Part shown: one piece after another, positions 32,163 to 40,910 of the stretch
How positions within the stretch are numbered: position 1 is the stretch's first letter
How the letters are laid out: every line of letters begins with the position of its first letter
Assembly (NCBI GenBank): GCA_963790965.1
Contig: CAWBQO010000006.1
Location: 1 to 64,000 of the forward strand
Direction: 5' to 3'
From: CAWBQO01 sp963790965
Lineage (GTDB): Bacteria > Bacteroidota > Rhodothermia > Rhodothermales > DASSAV01
Length of the DNA: 64,000 bases
Program-made: the position numbers and the translations under genes
Notes under the pieces: generated by a model
Told to the model about the DNA's origin: nothing
Databases searched by the model: none
Seen by the model: only the letters and a program-made list of their open reading frames with translations

Positions 32163-34778
32163 TCACTGATCGACAACGCCGATGGTGGTTCGCTGCCGGA
32201 TGTCGGCCGACGAGGCGCCCACCTGCAGCTCGACCGGACCGGCCTCCACCACCCACTCATCCGTCTCAGCATCCCAGTATGCCAGATCGGCGGCTTGGAT
32301 GTTGAACGCGACGCGGCGCGTCTCGCCCGGTGTCAGCGTGATGCGCTCGAAGCCTCTCAAGGCCTTCAGCGGACGCTCGACTCCGGAGTGCGGATGGGCA
32401 ACGTAGAGCTGTACGACTTCGTCGCCCGCCCGTTCACCCACGTTGGTGATGTCTACACGAATCGCGACTGAATCGCCATCATGCAGCGTCGCAGTGCTTG
32501 TTTGAAGGTTGGCGTACCGGAACGCTGTGTAGCTGAGGCCGTGGCCAAATGGATAGAGCGGCTCCCCCGTGAAGTAGCGATAAGTGCGCCCGTCCATGTC
32601 GTAGTTCTCGAAATGCGGCAGATCCTCCATTGAGCGGTAGAACGTCACCGGCAGACGGCCGGCGGGGTTGTAGTTGCCCACGAGCACGTCGGCGACGGCG
32701 GTGCCGCCGGCCTGCCCGGGATACCACGCCTGCAGGATCGAGTCGACCCCGGGCGCGGGAAGGGCGACGGCACTGCCGGAGAGGTTTACCATCACGATCG
32801 GTTTGCCCGCGGTCCGTAACGCCTCCAGGAGACGCACCTGGAGCGGAGGCAACTCGATGCGCAACCGATCTCCCCCATCGAATCCCTCGTAGTCGACCGG
32901 CATCGCCTCACCCTCGAGTTGACCCGAGATGCCGCCCACGTAGACGACCACGTCGGCGGCTTCCGCTACGGCCACGGCCTCGTCGATACCAGCGTCGGCC
33001 GGCGGCGTCTCCCACTCGATCGAAACGGCCATCGGCCCCTCGCCCTGGGTGTACTCCAGGCGAAGCGGGAGTGTAGCGTTGTCGGGGAGGGTATGCGTGA
33101 CGCGGACATCCCGCATCTCTGCTTCCTGGCCCGCGGGAGGCACCCAGGAGTCGATAATGGTCTCTTCGCCTACCAGGAGCCGGAAGCCGCCGCGCCCCCG
33201 CACGACGAGTTCGTAGTCACCCCCGAGCGTCGTCATCAGCTCGCCCGTCCAGCGGGCGGATATGCCCTCGTCCGGCACGCCAACGGGCAGGCCGCCGAAC
33301 CGCTGGCGGGAGCCGAGGTCGAAATTGAGCGGGCGCTCGGTGCGGCTCGCAGCCGGCTCGCCCGCGAGGTCGGGATTGTCATAGTAGGCCCCGTGGAACC
33401 AGCCTGACATGATCGTCCGCATCCCCGCGGGCCGCGCGGCGTAGTCAGTGCCGTGGGCGTAAGTCACCTCGACGCCCGCCGGTTCGAGGGCGGCCTTAAG
33501 GCCCTGCAGCACGGTCACGGGAGCGTAGGGGGTTCCATTATAGTTCCCAACGAGCGCCGGTACGGACGTGGCGTTCGGCCCGACCACGGCGATGCGGCGC
33601 ACGCGCCCCGTTTTCTCGTAGACGCGGAGCGGCAGCAGGCCCTCGTTCTTGAGCAGCACCATAGACTCGCGGGCTGCGTGCAGGGCAAGAGCCGCGTGCT
33701 CCGGGGTGCCGTTAAGGGTCGGGGAAATGTCGTTGAAGCCTACGCGGTCCTTCGGGTCGAAGAAGCCGAGGCGAAACATCGTGCGAACGAGCGGGGCAAG
33801 CCCCGCGTCGATCTCGGCCCCGGTGACAAGGCCGAGCCGGGCCGCTTCAAGCAAATTGGCGGACTCGCCGCCGCAGCGCAAGTTCATGCCTGCCTTCAGG
33901 GCCAGGGCGTTCGCCTCCGCGCCGCTCGCCGCCACCTTATACGTCCGGTGAAGATCGCCGACCGAGCCGCAGTCGGACGTAACGTGGCCGTCGAAGCCCC
34001 AGTCATCCAGCAAGCTATAGAGTTGCGGGTTGATCGAGGCCGGAACGCCGTAAACCGCGTTGTACGCCGGCATGACGATCTCGACCTTTCCCTCGCGCAC
34101 AACGTCTTCGAAAGCGGGGAGGTACGTCTCGTAGAAATCCCGCTCGGGAGGCGAAGCATTGAAATGGTGCCGCAACGGCTCGGGGCCGCTATGCACGGCG
34201 AAATGCTTCGCGCCTGCAGCGGCAAGGAGATAGTGCGGGTCGCTCCCCTGTAGGCCGCGCACGAAGGCGACGCCGAGACGACCGGTCAGGTACGGGTCTT
34301 CCCCGTACGTCTCCTGGCCGCGCCCCCAGCGTGGGTCCCTGAAGATATTGATGTTGGGCGACCAGAAGGTGAGCCCGCGGAAGATCTCACCCTCGAGCGG
34401 CGTCCCCACGTACCCGTTGAACTTTGCGCGCCCTTCGACACCGATGACATGAGCGATGCGTTCTTGCAGCGGCGCGTCCCACATTGCGGCCAGGCCGATC
34501 GCCTGTGGAAAGACAGTGGCGTAGCCCGCATTGGCCACGCCGTGCAGCGCCTCGCTCCACCAGTCGTATTTCGGGATGCCGAGCCGAGGCACGCCGGGCG
34601 TCGCATTGCTCATCATGGAGGTCTTCTCCTCCAGCGTCATGCGCCCGATGAGATCCTGCACCCGCGCCTCAAGAGGCAGGTCGGGATTCTGATAAGGATG
34701 AACCAGCTGGGCATGGACGGGAGCTGCAAGGACGGTGATCAGGACCAGCAGCGCTCCGGCGCAGGAGAAACACTTCAT
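32163..34778 (-). CDS. Glycoside hydrolase family 3 with PA14-like insert (beta-xylosidase/beta-glucosidase type)
   Basis: An 871-residue exported enzyme. Signal peptide MKCFSCAGALLVLITVLA..VHAQ. The GH3 TIM barrel shows MTLEEKTSMMSNATPGVPRL, YDWWSEALHGVANAG, NIFRDPRWGRGQETYGEDPY and the nucleophile aspartate in VTSDCGSVGDLH (about residue 270). The C-terminal alpha/beta sandwich (ESMVLLKNEGLLPL, VVGPNATSVPALVGNY) contains a PA14-like insertion (residues ~500-600), and a fibronectin-III-like domain ends the protein (SYTAFRYANLQ, NVGERAGDEVVQLYV). The DWWSEALHG and NIFRDPRWGRGQET blocks favour xylosidase-like GH3 members. It sits 21 bases after the esterase gene, so the two form an operon. Confidence 0.9.
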   Translation of the reverse strand: MKCFSCAGALLVLITVLAAPVHAQLVHPYQNPDLPLEARVQDLIGRMTLEEKTSMMSNATPGVPRLGIPKYDWWSEALHGVANAGYATVFPQAIGLAAMWDAPLQERIAHVIGVEGRAKFNGYVGTPLEGEIFRGLTFWSPNINIFRDPRWGRGQETYGEDPYLTGRLGVAFVRGLQGSDPHYLLAAAGAKHFAVHSGPEPLRHHFNASPPERDFYETYLPAFEDVVREGKVEIVMPAYNAVYGVPASINPQLYSLLDDWGFDGHVTSDCGSVGDLHRTYKVAASGAEANALALKAGMNLRCGGESANLLEAARLGLVTGAEIDAGLAPLVRTMFRLGFFDPKDRVGFNDISPTLNGTPEHAALALHAARESMVLLKNEGLLPLRVYEKTGRVRRIAVVGPNATSVPALVGNYNGTPYAPVTVLQGLKAALEPAGVEVTYAHGTDYAARPAGMRTIMSGWFHGAYYDNPDLAGEPAASRTERPLNFDLGSRQRFGGLPVGVPDEGISARWTGELMTTLGGDYELVVRGRGGFRLLVGEETIIDSWVPPAGQEAEMRDVRVTHTLPDNATLPLRLEYTQGEGPMAVSIEWETPPADAGIDEAVAVAEAADVVVYVGGISGQLEGEAMPVDYEGFDGGDRLRIELPPLQVRLLEALRTAGKPIVMVNLSGSAVALPAPGVDSILQAWYPGQAGGTAVADVLVGNYNPAGRLPVTFYRSMEDLPHFENYDMDGRTYRYFTGEPLYPFGHGLSYTAFRYANLQTSTATLHDGDSVAIRVDITNVGERAGDEVVQLYVAHPHSGVERPLKALRGFERITLTPGETRRVAFNIQAADLAYWDAETDEWVVEAGPVELQVGASSADIRQRTTIGVVDQ

Positions 34779-34799
34779 GACCGGTGGGGATGGGTGAGT

Positions 34800-35750
34800 T
34801 CAGCTTCCCGGCGAGGCGGAGAGAAATTCATTGACTACGAGCCAGTACATGAACGCATCAAACCAGCGGTTACTGGTGCGCCCCGGGTTGCCGAGTCCGA
34901 AACCGTGGCCGCCGTTCTGGTACAGGTGAAATTCAACAGGCACGCCGGCATCGAACCAGGATTGGATCACGCCGAACTGACCACCGAAGAGAAAATCGTC
35001 GGCGGCGATGACGTTGAACATAGGAGGAGCATCCGCCGGCACATCGACCGGGCCCATACCGCCGTAGACTGGTCCGATGAAGGCAAGATTCATGGACTGC
35101 GAGTTGAGCGTCGCGTACATCGTGAGGCCGGCACCGGCCGAGAAGCCGATCATGCCTATCCGGCTGGTATCAACCTTCCATTCCCCGGCCCGCTCGACGA
35201 TAATGGCATAGGCAGCCTCGGCGTCCTGGAGCTGGTTGGAAAGATCCCAGCGCGGCCGCGGTGCCGGTGACTCGTCTTGCGGAGCGCCCGAAGAATCGGC
35301 GGCAGCGGCAAAGGTGCGGTTCATGGAGTCTCTGAAGTCGTCGAGCGACTCCGGCGTCGGCTGAAGACGGTACTTGAGCACGAAGGCAGCAATGCCCCGC
35401 TCGGCGAGCGCCTCGGCGACTTCCCATCCCTCGTTGCCCATCGAGAGCCATCTGAAACCGCCGCCGGGCGCTACGATGATGGCGGTACCGTTCGCCTTTC
35501 CCGGTTTGGGAAGAAAGGGCGTGAGGGTCGCCGTGGAGATATTCCGCGCCATCGGATCCCCCCACTGCCGGAACCAGGTCTCGGGCGCACGCTGACCTTC
35601 CACGCCGCCGGTGCCCAGAAGAATGGCGTTTGGCTCGGCAGGCGCTTCGAGCGGGTAGATCGTGCCGTCCTGCGCCGCGGCTGGTGCAGCAAAAGCGAGC
35701 GCGAACAGGGTGAAGGCGAGGGCGCGGATTAAGGTCGTGAAGGAGGTCAT
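34800..35750 (-). CDS. Alpha/beta-hydrolase esterase (acetyl-xylan-esterase-like)
   Basis: A 316-residue exported hydrolase with a signal peptide (MTSFTTLIRALAFTLFALAF..AAAQ). Fold signals: oxyanion-side VAPGGGFRWLS, nucleophile GFSAGAGL, aspartate in NVIAADDFLF and catalytic histidine in NGGHGFGLG. The pattern fits BD-FAE/acetylesterases that remove acetyl groups from hemicellulose. ATG 35750 is preferred to the ATG five codons earlier because AGGGA stands nine bases upstream. First gene of a two-gene operon with the GH3 enzyme, so de-esterification and exo-hydrolysis of xylan-type chains is a reasonable joint role (inference). Confidence 0.85.
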   Translation of the reverse strand: MTSFTTLIRALAFTLFALAFAAPAAAQDGTIYPLEAPAEPNAILLGTGGVEGQRAPETWFRQWGDPMARNISTATLTPFLPKPGKANGTAIIVAPGGGFRWLSMGNEGWEVAEALAERGIAAFVLKYRLQPTPESLDDFRDSMNRTFAAAADSSGAPQDESPAPRPRWDLSNQLQDAEAAYAIIVERAGEWKVDTSRIGMIGFSAGAGLTMYATLNSQSMNLAFIGPVYGGMGPVDVPADAPPMFNVIAADDFLFGGQFGVIQSWFDAGVPVEFHLYQNGGHGFGLGNPGRTSNRWFDAFMYWLVVNEFLSASPGS

Positions 35751-36118
35751 GAAAGTATCCCTCATGCTGGGGTGGTGATTGCAGGCACTCGCGTATTCGC
35801 GGCCACGGAAGGCTGGCGGCTCAGCCACGAGGAGTGTATAGAACGAACAATATACCTGCTGCGGACATACTGAGTCAAGACACGATGACGCCTTGCGTGG
35901 AAGCACAGTGGCGTGCAAGGGGCGGGTGTTGAATGCTGAGGGTTGAGTATTGAAGATTGAATGCAGGGATGCAGAGGCGAGGAGGAATTCTGGAGTGGAG
36001 ACTCCGCGAGCTTGGGAGGAGCGAAGCGCGAGTGGCGATTGTTTGATATCGCGTGGCGAGGGGGTGGGCTTGCGTGTTGGGTGGTGAGTGTGGGCTGCAG
36101 AAGAGTGGCGCACACTCA
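35751..36118. other. Intergenic, repeat-like DNA at the right edge of the inserted block
   Basis: No gene. Between about 35935 and 36118 the sequence has a different texture from the surroundings: TTGAATGCTGAGGGTTGAG and TATTGAAGATTGAATGC, then G-rich AGTGGCGATTG runs. It resembles intergenic repeat DNA and ends where the 276-bp repeat begins. Confidence 0.45.
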
Positions 36119-36394
36119 GCGCTCGTGCAAAGCCCGAATCTTGCGCTCTACACGGCCGCGCTCTACCTCGGGGTGCAGCAGATCGAGAGCAACCTGATCA
36201 CGCCCATCGTCATGAAGAAGGCCGTCTCCCTGCCGCCCGCCCTCACGATCTCCGCTACGATCCTCGCGGGCGCGCTCTTTGGCATCGCGGGCGTGCTCTT
36301 GGCCACGCCGCTGGCTGTCGCGACGATGGTGCTTATCCGCATGGTCTACATCCACGACCTTCTGGGCGATGAGGACGTAGAGCCTGTGCCCTGA
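36119..36394 (+). pseudogene. Duplicate 3' end of the AI-2E transporter gene
   Basis: The right copy of the direct repeat codes for the last 91 residues of the transporter (ALVQSPNLALYTAALYLG ... GDEDVEPVP). It cannot be a functional transporter on its own: the first two thirds are missing and the upstream frame is unrelated. Only two bases differ from 31042-31317, so the duplication is recent or kept identical by gene conversion. The DNA after it continues into the site-2 protease region. Confidence 0.9.
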
Positions 36395-36720
36395 TGCAGA
36401 AGGCCGGGGTTCTTTAAATTGCGCTTGCCCTCTTCGATGCCTATACTGTTCTATAATGCACGGAGGCTGAACTTTCGAACGGTATCGTTATCTCTGGTGC
36501 CAAAGATGGATGTACTTTCGCCCATTCGGAGCCGCGTGTTGCGCGCCGCGCCAAGGGGGGTCCTACTTCGCCAGTTCGCTTCCGGCTGCTGCGCCTATGC
36601 TGCGCGCCGTCGCACGGCACCTTTGGGGCCGCTTGAACCCTGCTTCGCTTCAGGCGTTTAGCGGCGCGGACGAGGTCCGACCTGTCCTTCCCGCACCTCC
36701 CACGTTTTCCGGGTAGTCTT
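36395..36720. other. Intergenic region before the site-2 protease
   Basis: No gene. At 36435-36460 a CCTATACTGTTCTATAATG sequence resembles a sigma-70-like promoter (TATAAT). The region 36540-36660 has small palindromic GC-rich pieces (GCGCCTATGCTGCGC). Confidence 0.4.
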
Positions 36721-37959
36721 TTGGAGCCGCAGACGCAGCCGTATCATTCCCGCGTCGCTCGGGAGAGCATCCTCTCGACCGACGACCGCAAGCCGAAGGA
36801 TCGCTACTGGTTGCACCTTCTCCTGTTCGCCCTCACCCTCGCCTCGACCATCTTCACCGGCGGGCAGTTTATCGGGCGTTTTGAAGCCTATAGCGCCACG
36901 CCGATCCTGTTCGAACTCGGCGGACTCCCCGTCACCACCGGCCTGCTCCTCGACGGCTTTCGGTTCGCCTTCTCGCTCCTCCTCTTCCTGACCGTCCACG
37001 AGTTCGGGCACTACTTTGCGGCCCGCCGCCACGGCATCGACACCTCGCTGCCTTACTACATCCCGACGCCGCTCGTTGGCTTTGGGACGCTTGGTGCCGT
37101 GATCCGCATCCGGGAGCCGATCCCCGACACGCGCCGCCTCTTCGACGTGGGCGCAGCCGGGCCGCTGGCAGGCTTCGTCGTGGCCGTCGCCGTGCTCCTT
37201 TACGCCCTCATCACCCTGCCGCCGCCGGAATACCTTTTCGGAGTGCCGGGGCACGAGGCGCTGAAAGCCTACATCGGCGCACACGGCTCCTACCCCGCAG
37301 CCATGCTCCAGGAGAACGCCGATCCGAATACGATGGTGATCGTCATGGGGCCGACGCTGCTCTACTGGGGACTGACGCAGCTTTTCAATGGCGTCCCGCC
37401 GATGTACGAGATGTACCACTACCCCGTCCTCCTGGCGGGCTGGCTCGGCCTCTTCTTCACGGCGCTCAATCTGCTTCCCGTGGGGCAACTCGACGGCGGA
37501 CACGTTCTTTACGCCCTCTTCGGACGCAAATGGCACCGCATTCTCGCGCGCGTCTTCTTCTGCGTTCTCCTCCTCTCCGGCTCGCTCGGCTTCATGCAAA
37601 TGGACGGGCCGTGGTACGGTGGGTGGGAGCCGACCGAGCCGGTTCGTTGGATCCTGCTGGCCGCCATCCTCTTCTTCTTCCTGTATCGCGTGTTCGGGAT
37701 GAACCTGAAATGGCTGGCTCCGGTGCTCGTCACGCTCGTGCTGCTGACCGCCGGCATCCTTGCCGTTGAGCCGCTCGCGGTCGAGCTTGGCTACTTCGGC
37801 TGGTTCGTGTTCGGCCTCCTGATCGTGCTCCTGGTGCGCATCGATCATCCGCCGGCCGGCTACGAGCGCCCCCTGACCCGGACGCAGCGAATGCTGGGCT
37901 ATGCCTGTATTCTGATCTTTGTGCTTTGCTTCAGCATTCGGCCGCTCTACATCATGTAG
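36721..37959 (+). CDS. Site-2-protease-type M50 intramembrane metalloprotease
   Basis: A 412-residue polytopic membrane protein. The zinc motif HEFGH (in LTVHEFGHYFAARRHGI) and the third-ligand motif LDGGH (in GQLDGGHVLYALFGRKWH) identify an S2P family member. It lacks a PDZ domain and has extra helices at the C-terminus, which fits group III plant/cyanobacterial EGY-like proteases (PTPLVGFGTLGAVIRIREP is typical). Start uncertain: the frame opens with TTG at 36721 and no ATG lies nearby, so the first ~20 residues may not be translated. Confidence 0.85.
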   Translation: MEPQTQPYHSRVARESILSTDDRKPKDRYWLHLLLFALTLASTIFTGGQFIGRFEAYSATPILFELGGLPVTTGLLLDGFRFAFSLLLFLTVHEFGHYFAARRHGIDTSLPYYIPTPLVGFGTLGAVIRIREPIPDTRRLFDVGAAGPLAGFVVAVAVLLYALITLPPPEYLFGVPGHEALKAYIGAHGSYPAAMLQENADPNTMVIVMGPTLLYWGLTQLFNGVPPMYEMYHYPVLLAGWLGLFFTALNLLPVGQLDGGHVLYALFGRKWHRILARVFFCVLLLSGSLGFMQMDGPWYGGWEPTEPVRWILLAAILFFFLYRVFGMNLKWLAPVLVTLVLLTAGILAVEPLAVELGYFGWFVFGLLIVLLVRIDHPPAGYERPLTRTQRMLGYACILIFVLCFSIRPLYIM

Positions 37960-37997
37960 CGACGAACCTTTGCGGGGGCGTCTCGTAAAGCTGCGCC

Positions 37998-39290
37998 ATG
38001 GGATGGAAGTACGTTCTCGGCACAGCAATCATTTCCGGCGCACTGTTCGCGCTGGACCTTTACGTTTACCGGAACTGGCGGCGGTTTGCCCTGTATCGCG
38101 GCCACGCGCTTCGGCGAACCCTTCCGGCTTATGGCGTGCTTCTGGCGCTGATGCCGTTCACGCTGCCCGCGTACCTCTTCTTTTTCCGCTGGTGGGAAGT
38201 CGACCCGAAGTGGCCGCGCTATCTCTTTTTCGCCGCGTGGAGCCTCTACTATTTGCCCAAGCTCCCGATCCTGGTCGTGATCGCGCTCAAGGATGCCGCC
38301 AAAGGTGCAGCATGGCTCTTTGACTGGTTCAAGGAGCGACTGAAGCCGGCCGCCGCTCCGGCCATCTCCCCGGCCGCCGTGCCTGCTTCGCTCGATCTGG
38401 CGGATATGCCGAAACTCAGCCGTACGGAGTTTCTGCAGAAGATGGGGTGGACGGCTGCGGCCGTTCCCTTCGTCGTGGTTGGGTATAGCGTCTTTCGCTC
38501 CCTGTATGATTTTGAGGTGCATCGCGCCACCGTGCGCGTCGACGGGCTGCCGCGCGCGCTCGAAGGCATGATGATCGCGCAGATCTCCGACCTCCACGCC
38601 GGGTCGCTCTTCAGCGCGAAACCCATGCAAGAGGCCGTCGACCTCGTTATGCGCCTGCAGCCTGACCTCGTCGCCGTAACGGGAGACTTCGTCAATCATG
38701 ATGCTGCCGAGACACCGCTCATCCTCCCCGCGCTCAACCGGTTGAAAGCGCCTCTCGGTGTGTATGGCTGCTTCGGCAATCATGATCATTATGCCAACAT
38801 CCGCACGGTGGGGGGGCAGATTGCCGAGACGCCGATTCGGCTGCTCGTCAACCAGAACCGCACGATCTCGGTGGACGGAGCCGCTCTCAGCATCGTGGGG
38901 ACGGACAACACCGGCTTCAATCAGAACTTCGCCAACCTCCCCGAGGCGCTTCGCGGCGTCGATGCGGAGCGAGACGGCTTCCGCCTGCTGCTCGCCCACG
39001 ACCCGACGTTCTGGGACAAGGTGGTTCGTCCCGGCTTTCCACAAATCGACCTGATGCTTGCCGGGCATACCCACGGCGGACAGTTCGGCTTCGAACTCGG
39101 TCCACTTCGGTGGAGCCTCGCTCAAATCATGTACAGCCGGTGGGCTGGGCTTTACGGCGAGAGCCGAACCCGCGGAGCCGGGACTCAGTATCTCTACGTC
39201 AACCGGGGACTGAGCACCGTCGGGCCGCCCATCCGCATCGGCATTCGGCCGGAAGTGACGTTGCTTACCCTGACCGGAGAGCGTGCCTGA
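37998..39290 (+). CDS. Membrane-anchored calcineurin-like metallophosphoesterase
   Basis: A 430-residue protein. The N-terminal third has four membrane helices (VLGTAIISGALFALDLYVY, LPAYGVLLALMPFTLPAYLF and others). The catalytic domain starts near residue 185 and has the complete metal set: ISDLHAG, TGDFVNH, CFGNHDHY, LLAHDP and LAGHTHGGQ. It resembles YkuE/YaeI-type phosphoesterases that act on lipid or envelope phosphates. A linker rich in Pro/Ala (KPAAAPAISPAAVPAS) precedes a Tat-like hydrophobic helix (GWTAAAVPFVVVGYSVF). It ends 15 bases before the LptF/G gene. Confidence 0.9.
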   Translation: MGWKYVLGTAIISGALFALDLYVYRNWRRFALYRGHALRRTLPAYGVLLALMPFTLPAYLFFFRWWEVDPKWPRYLFFAAWSLYYLPKLPILVVIALKDAAKGAAWLFDWFKERLKPAAAPAISPAAVPASLDLADMPKLSRTEFLQKMGWTAAAVPFVVVGYSVFRSLYDFEVHRATVRVDGLPRALEGMMIAQISDLHAGSLFSAKPMQEAVDLVMRLQPDLVAVTGDFVNHDAAETPLILPALNRLKAPLGVYGCFGNHDHYANIRTVGGQIAETPIRLLVNQNRTISVDGAALSIVGTDNTGFNQNFANLPEALRGVDAERDGFRLLLAHDPTFWDKVVRPGFPQIDLMLAGHTHGGQFGFELGPLRWSLAQIMYSRWAGLYGESRTRGAGTQYLYVNRGLSTVGPPIRIGIRPEVTLLTLTGERA

Positions 39291-39305
39291 GGGCAAGCGT
39301 TGACT

Positions 39306-40775
39306 ATGACCTACCTGCACCGGCAGATCCTGCGCATGTTGCCCGGGCCGTTCTTTGGATGGCTCGGGATGCTCATGTTCCTGCTCGTCATGCAGTTCCT
39401 GATCCGTTATCTGCCGGATATCGTCGGAAAGGGCTTACCCGTCGGGGTGATCCTCGAGCTGATCGCGTACAACCTCGCCTACATGGTGGTGCTGGCCGTC
39501 CCGATGTCCGTGCTGATCGCCGTGCTCATGTCCTTTGGGAGGCTCGCCGAGACGAATGCCTACATGGTCGTCAAGAGCGCGGGCATTTCCGTCACGCAGA
39601 TCATGTGGCCGACGCTCGTGGTGGGTGCGGCGCTGATGGGGTTGATGTGGAAGTTCAACAACGACATTCTGCCCGAAGCCAACTTTCGCGCCCGCAACCT
39701 GTGGATCGATATTCAGCGAAAGCGACCCGACTTTGAGCTGCAGCCCGGCGTCTTCTATGGCGGGCTGAACGGGTACAGCATCCTCGTCCAGCGCATTCCC
39801 GCCTACTCCTCCACCCTCGAAGACATCCTCATCTACGACTACACCGAAGGCGCGCACCGGCGCTCTGACATCAAGGCGCGGCGAGGCTGGATCACGCCGG
39901 CCGGTCCGGACCAGATGAATCTCACGCTCGAAGACGGCGAAATCCACCGGCTCATGTCGGATTATGGACCCAATCTCGTTGAGCGTTACGAGCGCATTCA
40001 GTTCGACCGGCTGCGCCTCTCGCTCGACCTCTCCGCGTTCCAGTTCGAGCGGTCCGACGTGACCGAAGGCTACCGTTCGGATCGCACGATGCGGTCGGCG
40101 GAGATGATTCGAGAGGTGGACAGTATCCGCGTCAACGTCGATCGGGAGCAGGGCGTCCTGCGGGATCGGCTGGTCAAGCTGCTCCAATATCCGCCGGTAG
40201 CGTCCTCCGACTACCGCTCCACCGCCGACACCGCGGTCTCTCCCGATTCGCTCTATGCTTCCGAGGACTCCGCGGCCGTTTTGACGCGCCGTTCCCTGCT
40301 CGCGGGCGTTCCCGCGCAAGAGCGGCTGGAGATGCTCGTCTCGACTGCCGAGCGCGTGCGGAGCGCGCGGACGGGAATGGAGGACATGCAGCGCACCATC
40401 GAATGGGAGAACGCGCGGGCCGACCGGCAGCGCGTCGAGATCCACAAGAAGCGCTCTATCGCTGCCGCTTGCCTCATCTTCATGCTCATCGGCGCGCCGC
40501 TCGGTCTGAGCATTCGCCGCGGCGGACTCGGGACGGCGGCGGCGCTCGCGATCGGTATCTTCCTCTTTTACTGGGTCACGCTCGTTCAGGGGGAGAAACT
40601 GGCGGACCGAGGTCTCCTGCGCCCGTGGATCGGGATGTGGATCGCGAACCTCGCCATGGTCCTGTTCGGCCTCTGGCTCATTGTGTACACCACGCTCGAT
40701 CTTCACGCCACGCCCACGCTGCGGCGGCGCCTCGCGATGTGGTTGCGAAAAGTGAAGAGCGCGCGCATTGTCTGA
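39306..40775 (+). CDS. LptF/LptG-family permease (YjgP/YjgQ)
   Basis: A 489-residue inner-membrane subunit of the LPS export ABC transporter (LptB2FG), which moves lipopolysaccharide toward the periplasmic bridge. Family blocks: LRMLPGPFFGWLGMLMFLLV at helix 1, VGVILELIAYNLAYMVVLAV and MSFGRLAETNAYMVVKSAG (coupling region to LptB), then a periplasmic jellyroll (residues ~140-390) and three closing helices (MLIGAPLGLSIRRGGLGTAA). ATG 39306 is preferred over TTG 39300. It is close behind the phosphoesterase, so envelope genes may be co-transcribed. Confidence 0.9.
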   Translation: MTYLHRQILRMLPGPFFGWLGMLMFLLVMQFLIRYLPDIVGKGLPVGVILELIAYNLAYMVVLAVPMSVLIAVLMSFGRLAETNAYMVVKSAGISVTQIMWPTLVVGAALMGLMWKFNNDILPEANFRARNLWIDIQRKRPDFELQPGVFYGGLNGYSILVQRIPAYSSTLEDILIYDYTEGAHRRSDIKARRGWITPAGPDQMNLTLEDGEIHRLMSDYGPNLVERYERIQFDRLRLSLDLSAFQFERSDVTEGYRSDRTMRSAEMIREVDSIRVNVDREQGVLRDRLVKLLQYPPVASSDYRSTADTAVSPDSLYASEDSAAVLTRRSLLAGVPAQERLEMLVSTAERVRSARTGMEDMQRTIEWENARADRQRVEIHKKRSIAAACLIFMLIGAPLGLSIRRGGLGTAAALAIGIFLFYWVTLVQGEKLADRGLLRPWIGMWIANLAMVLFGLWLIVYTTLDLHATPTLRRRLAMWLRKVKSARIV

Positions 40776-40845
40776 TGCGTCACACCCTTCCCGCACTTGA
40801 AGAGGTGATTGCGCTTGAAGGGGCGCGCCGGCAAGCTGCGCCGTC

Positions 40846-40855
40846 TGTATATTAC
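40846..40855 (+). promoter_or_regulatory. Promoter-like TGTATATTAC element upstream of the E2 gene
   Basis: CTGTATATTAC, 55 bases before the dihydrolipoyl succinyltransferase start, in a 135-base gap. A weaker copy of the recurring element. Confidence 0.35.
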
Positions 40856-40910
40856 TGTTCCTTCCGAAGGTAAAACGGGGCCGCTCGGCGGCTCGCAAAG
40901 AGGATAAGTT

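Noticed and set aside
36419..36716. Plus-strand frames between the AI-2E fragment and the site-2 protease
   Set aside because: No homology or ribosome site; they run through GC-rich palindromic DNA and have poor codon use.
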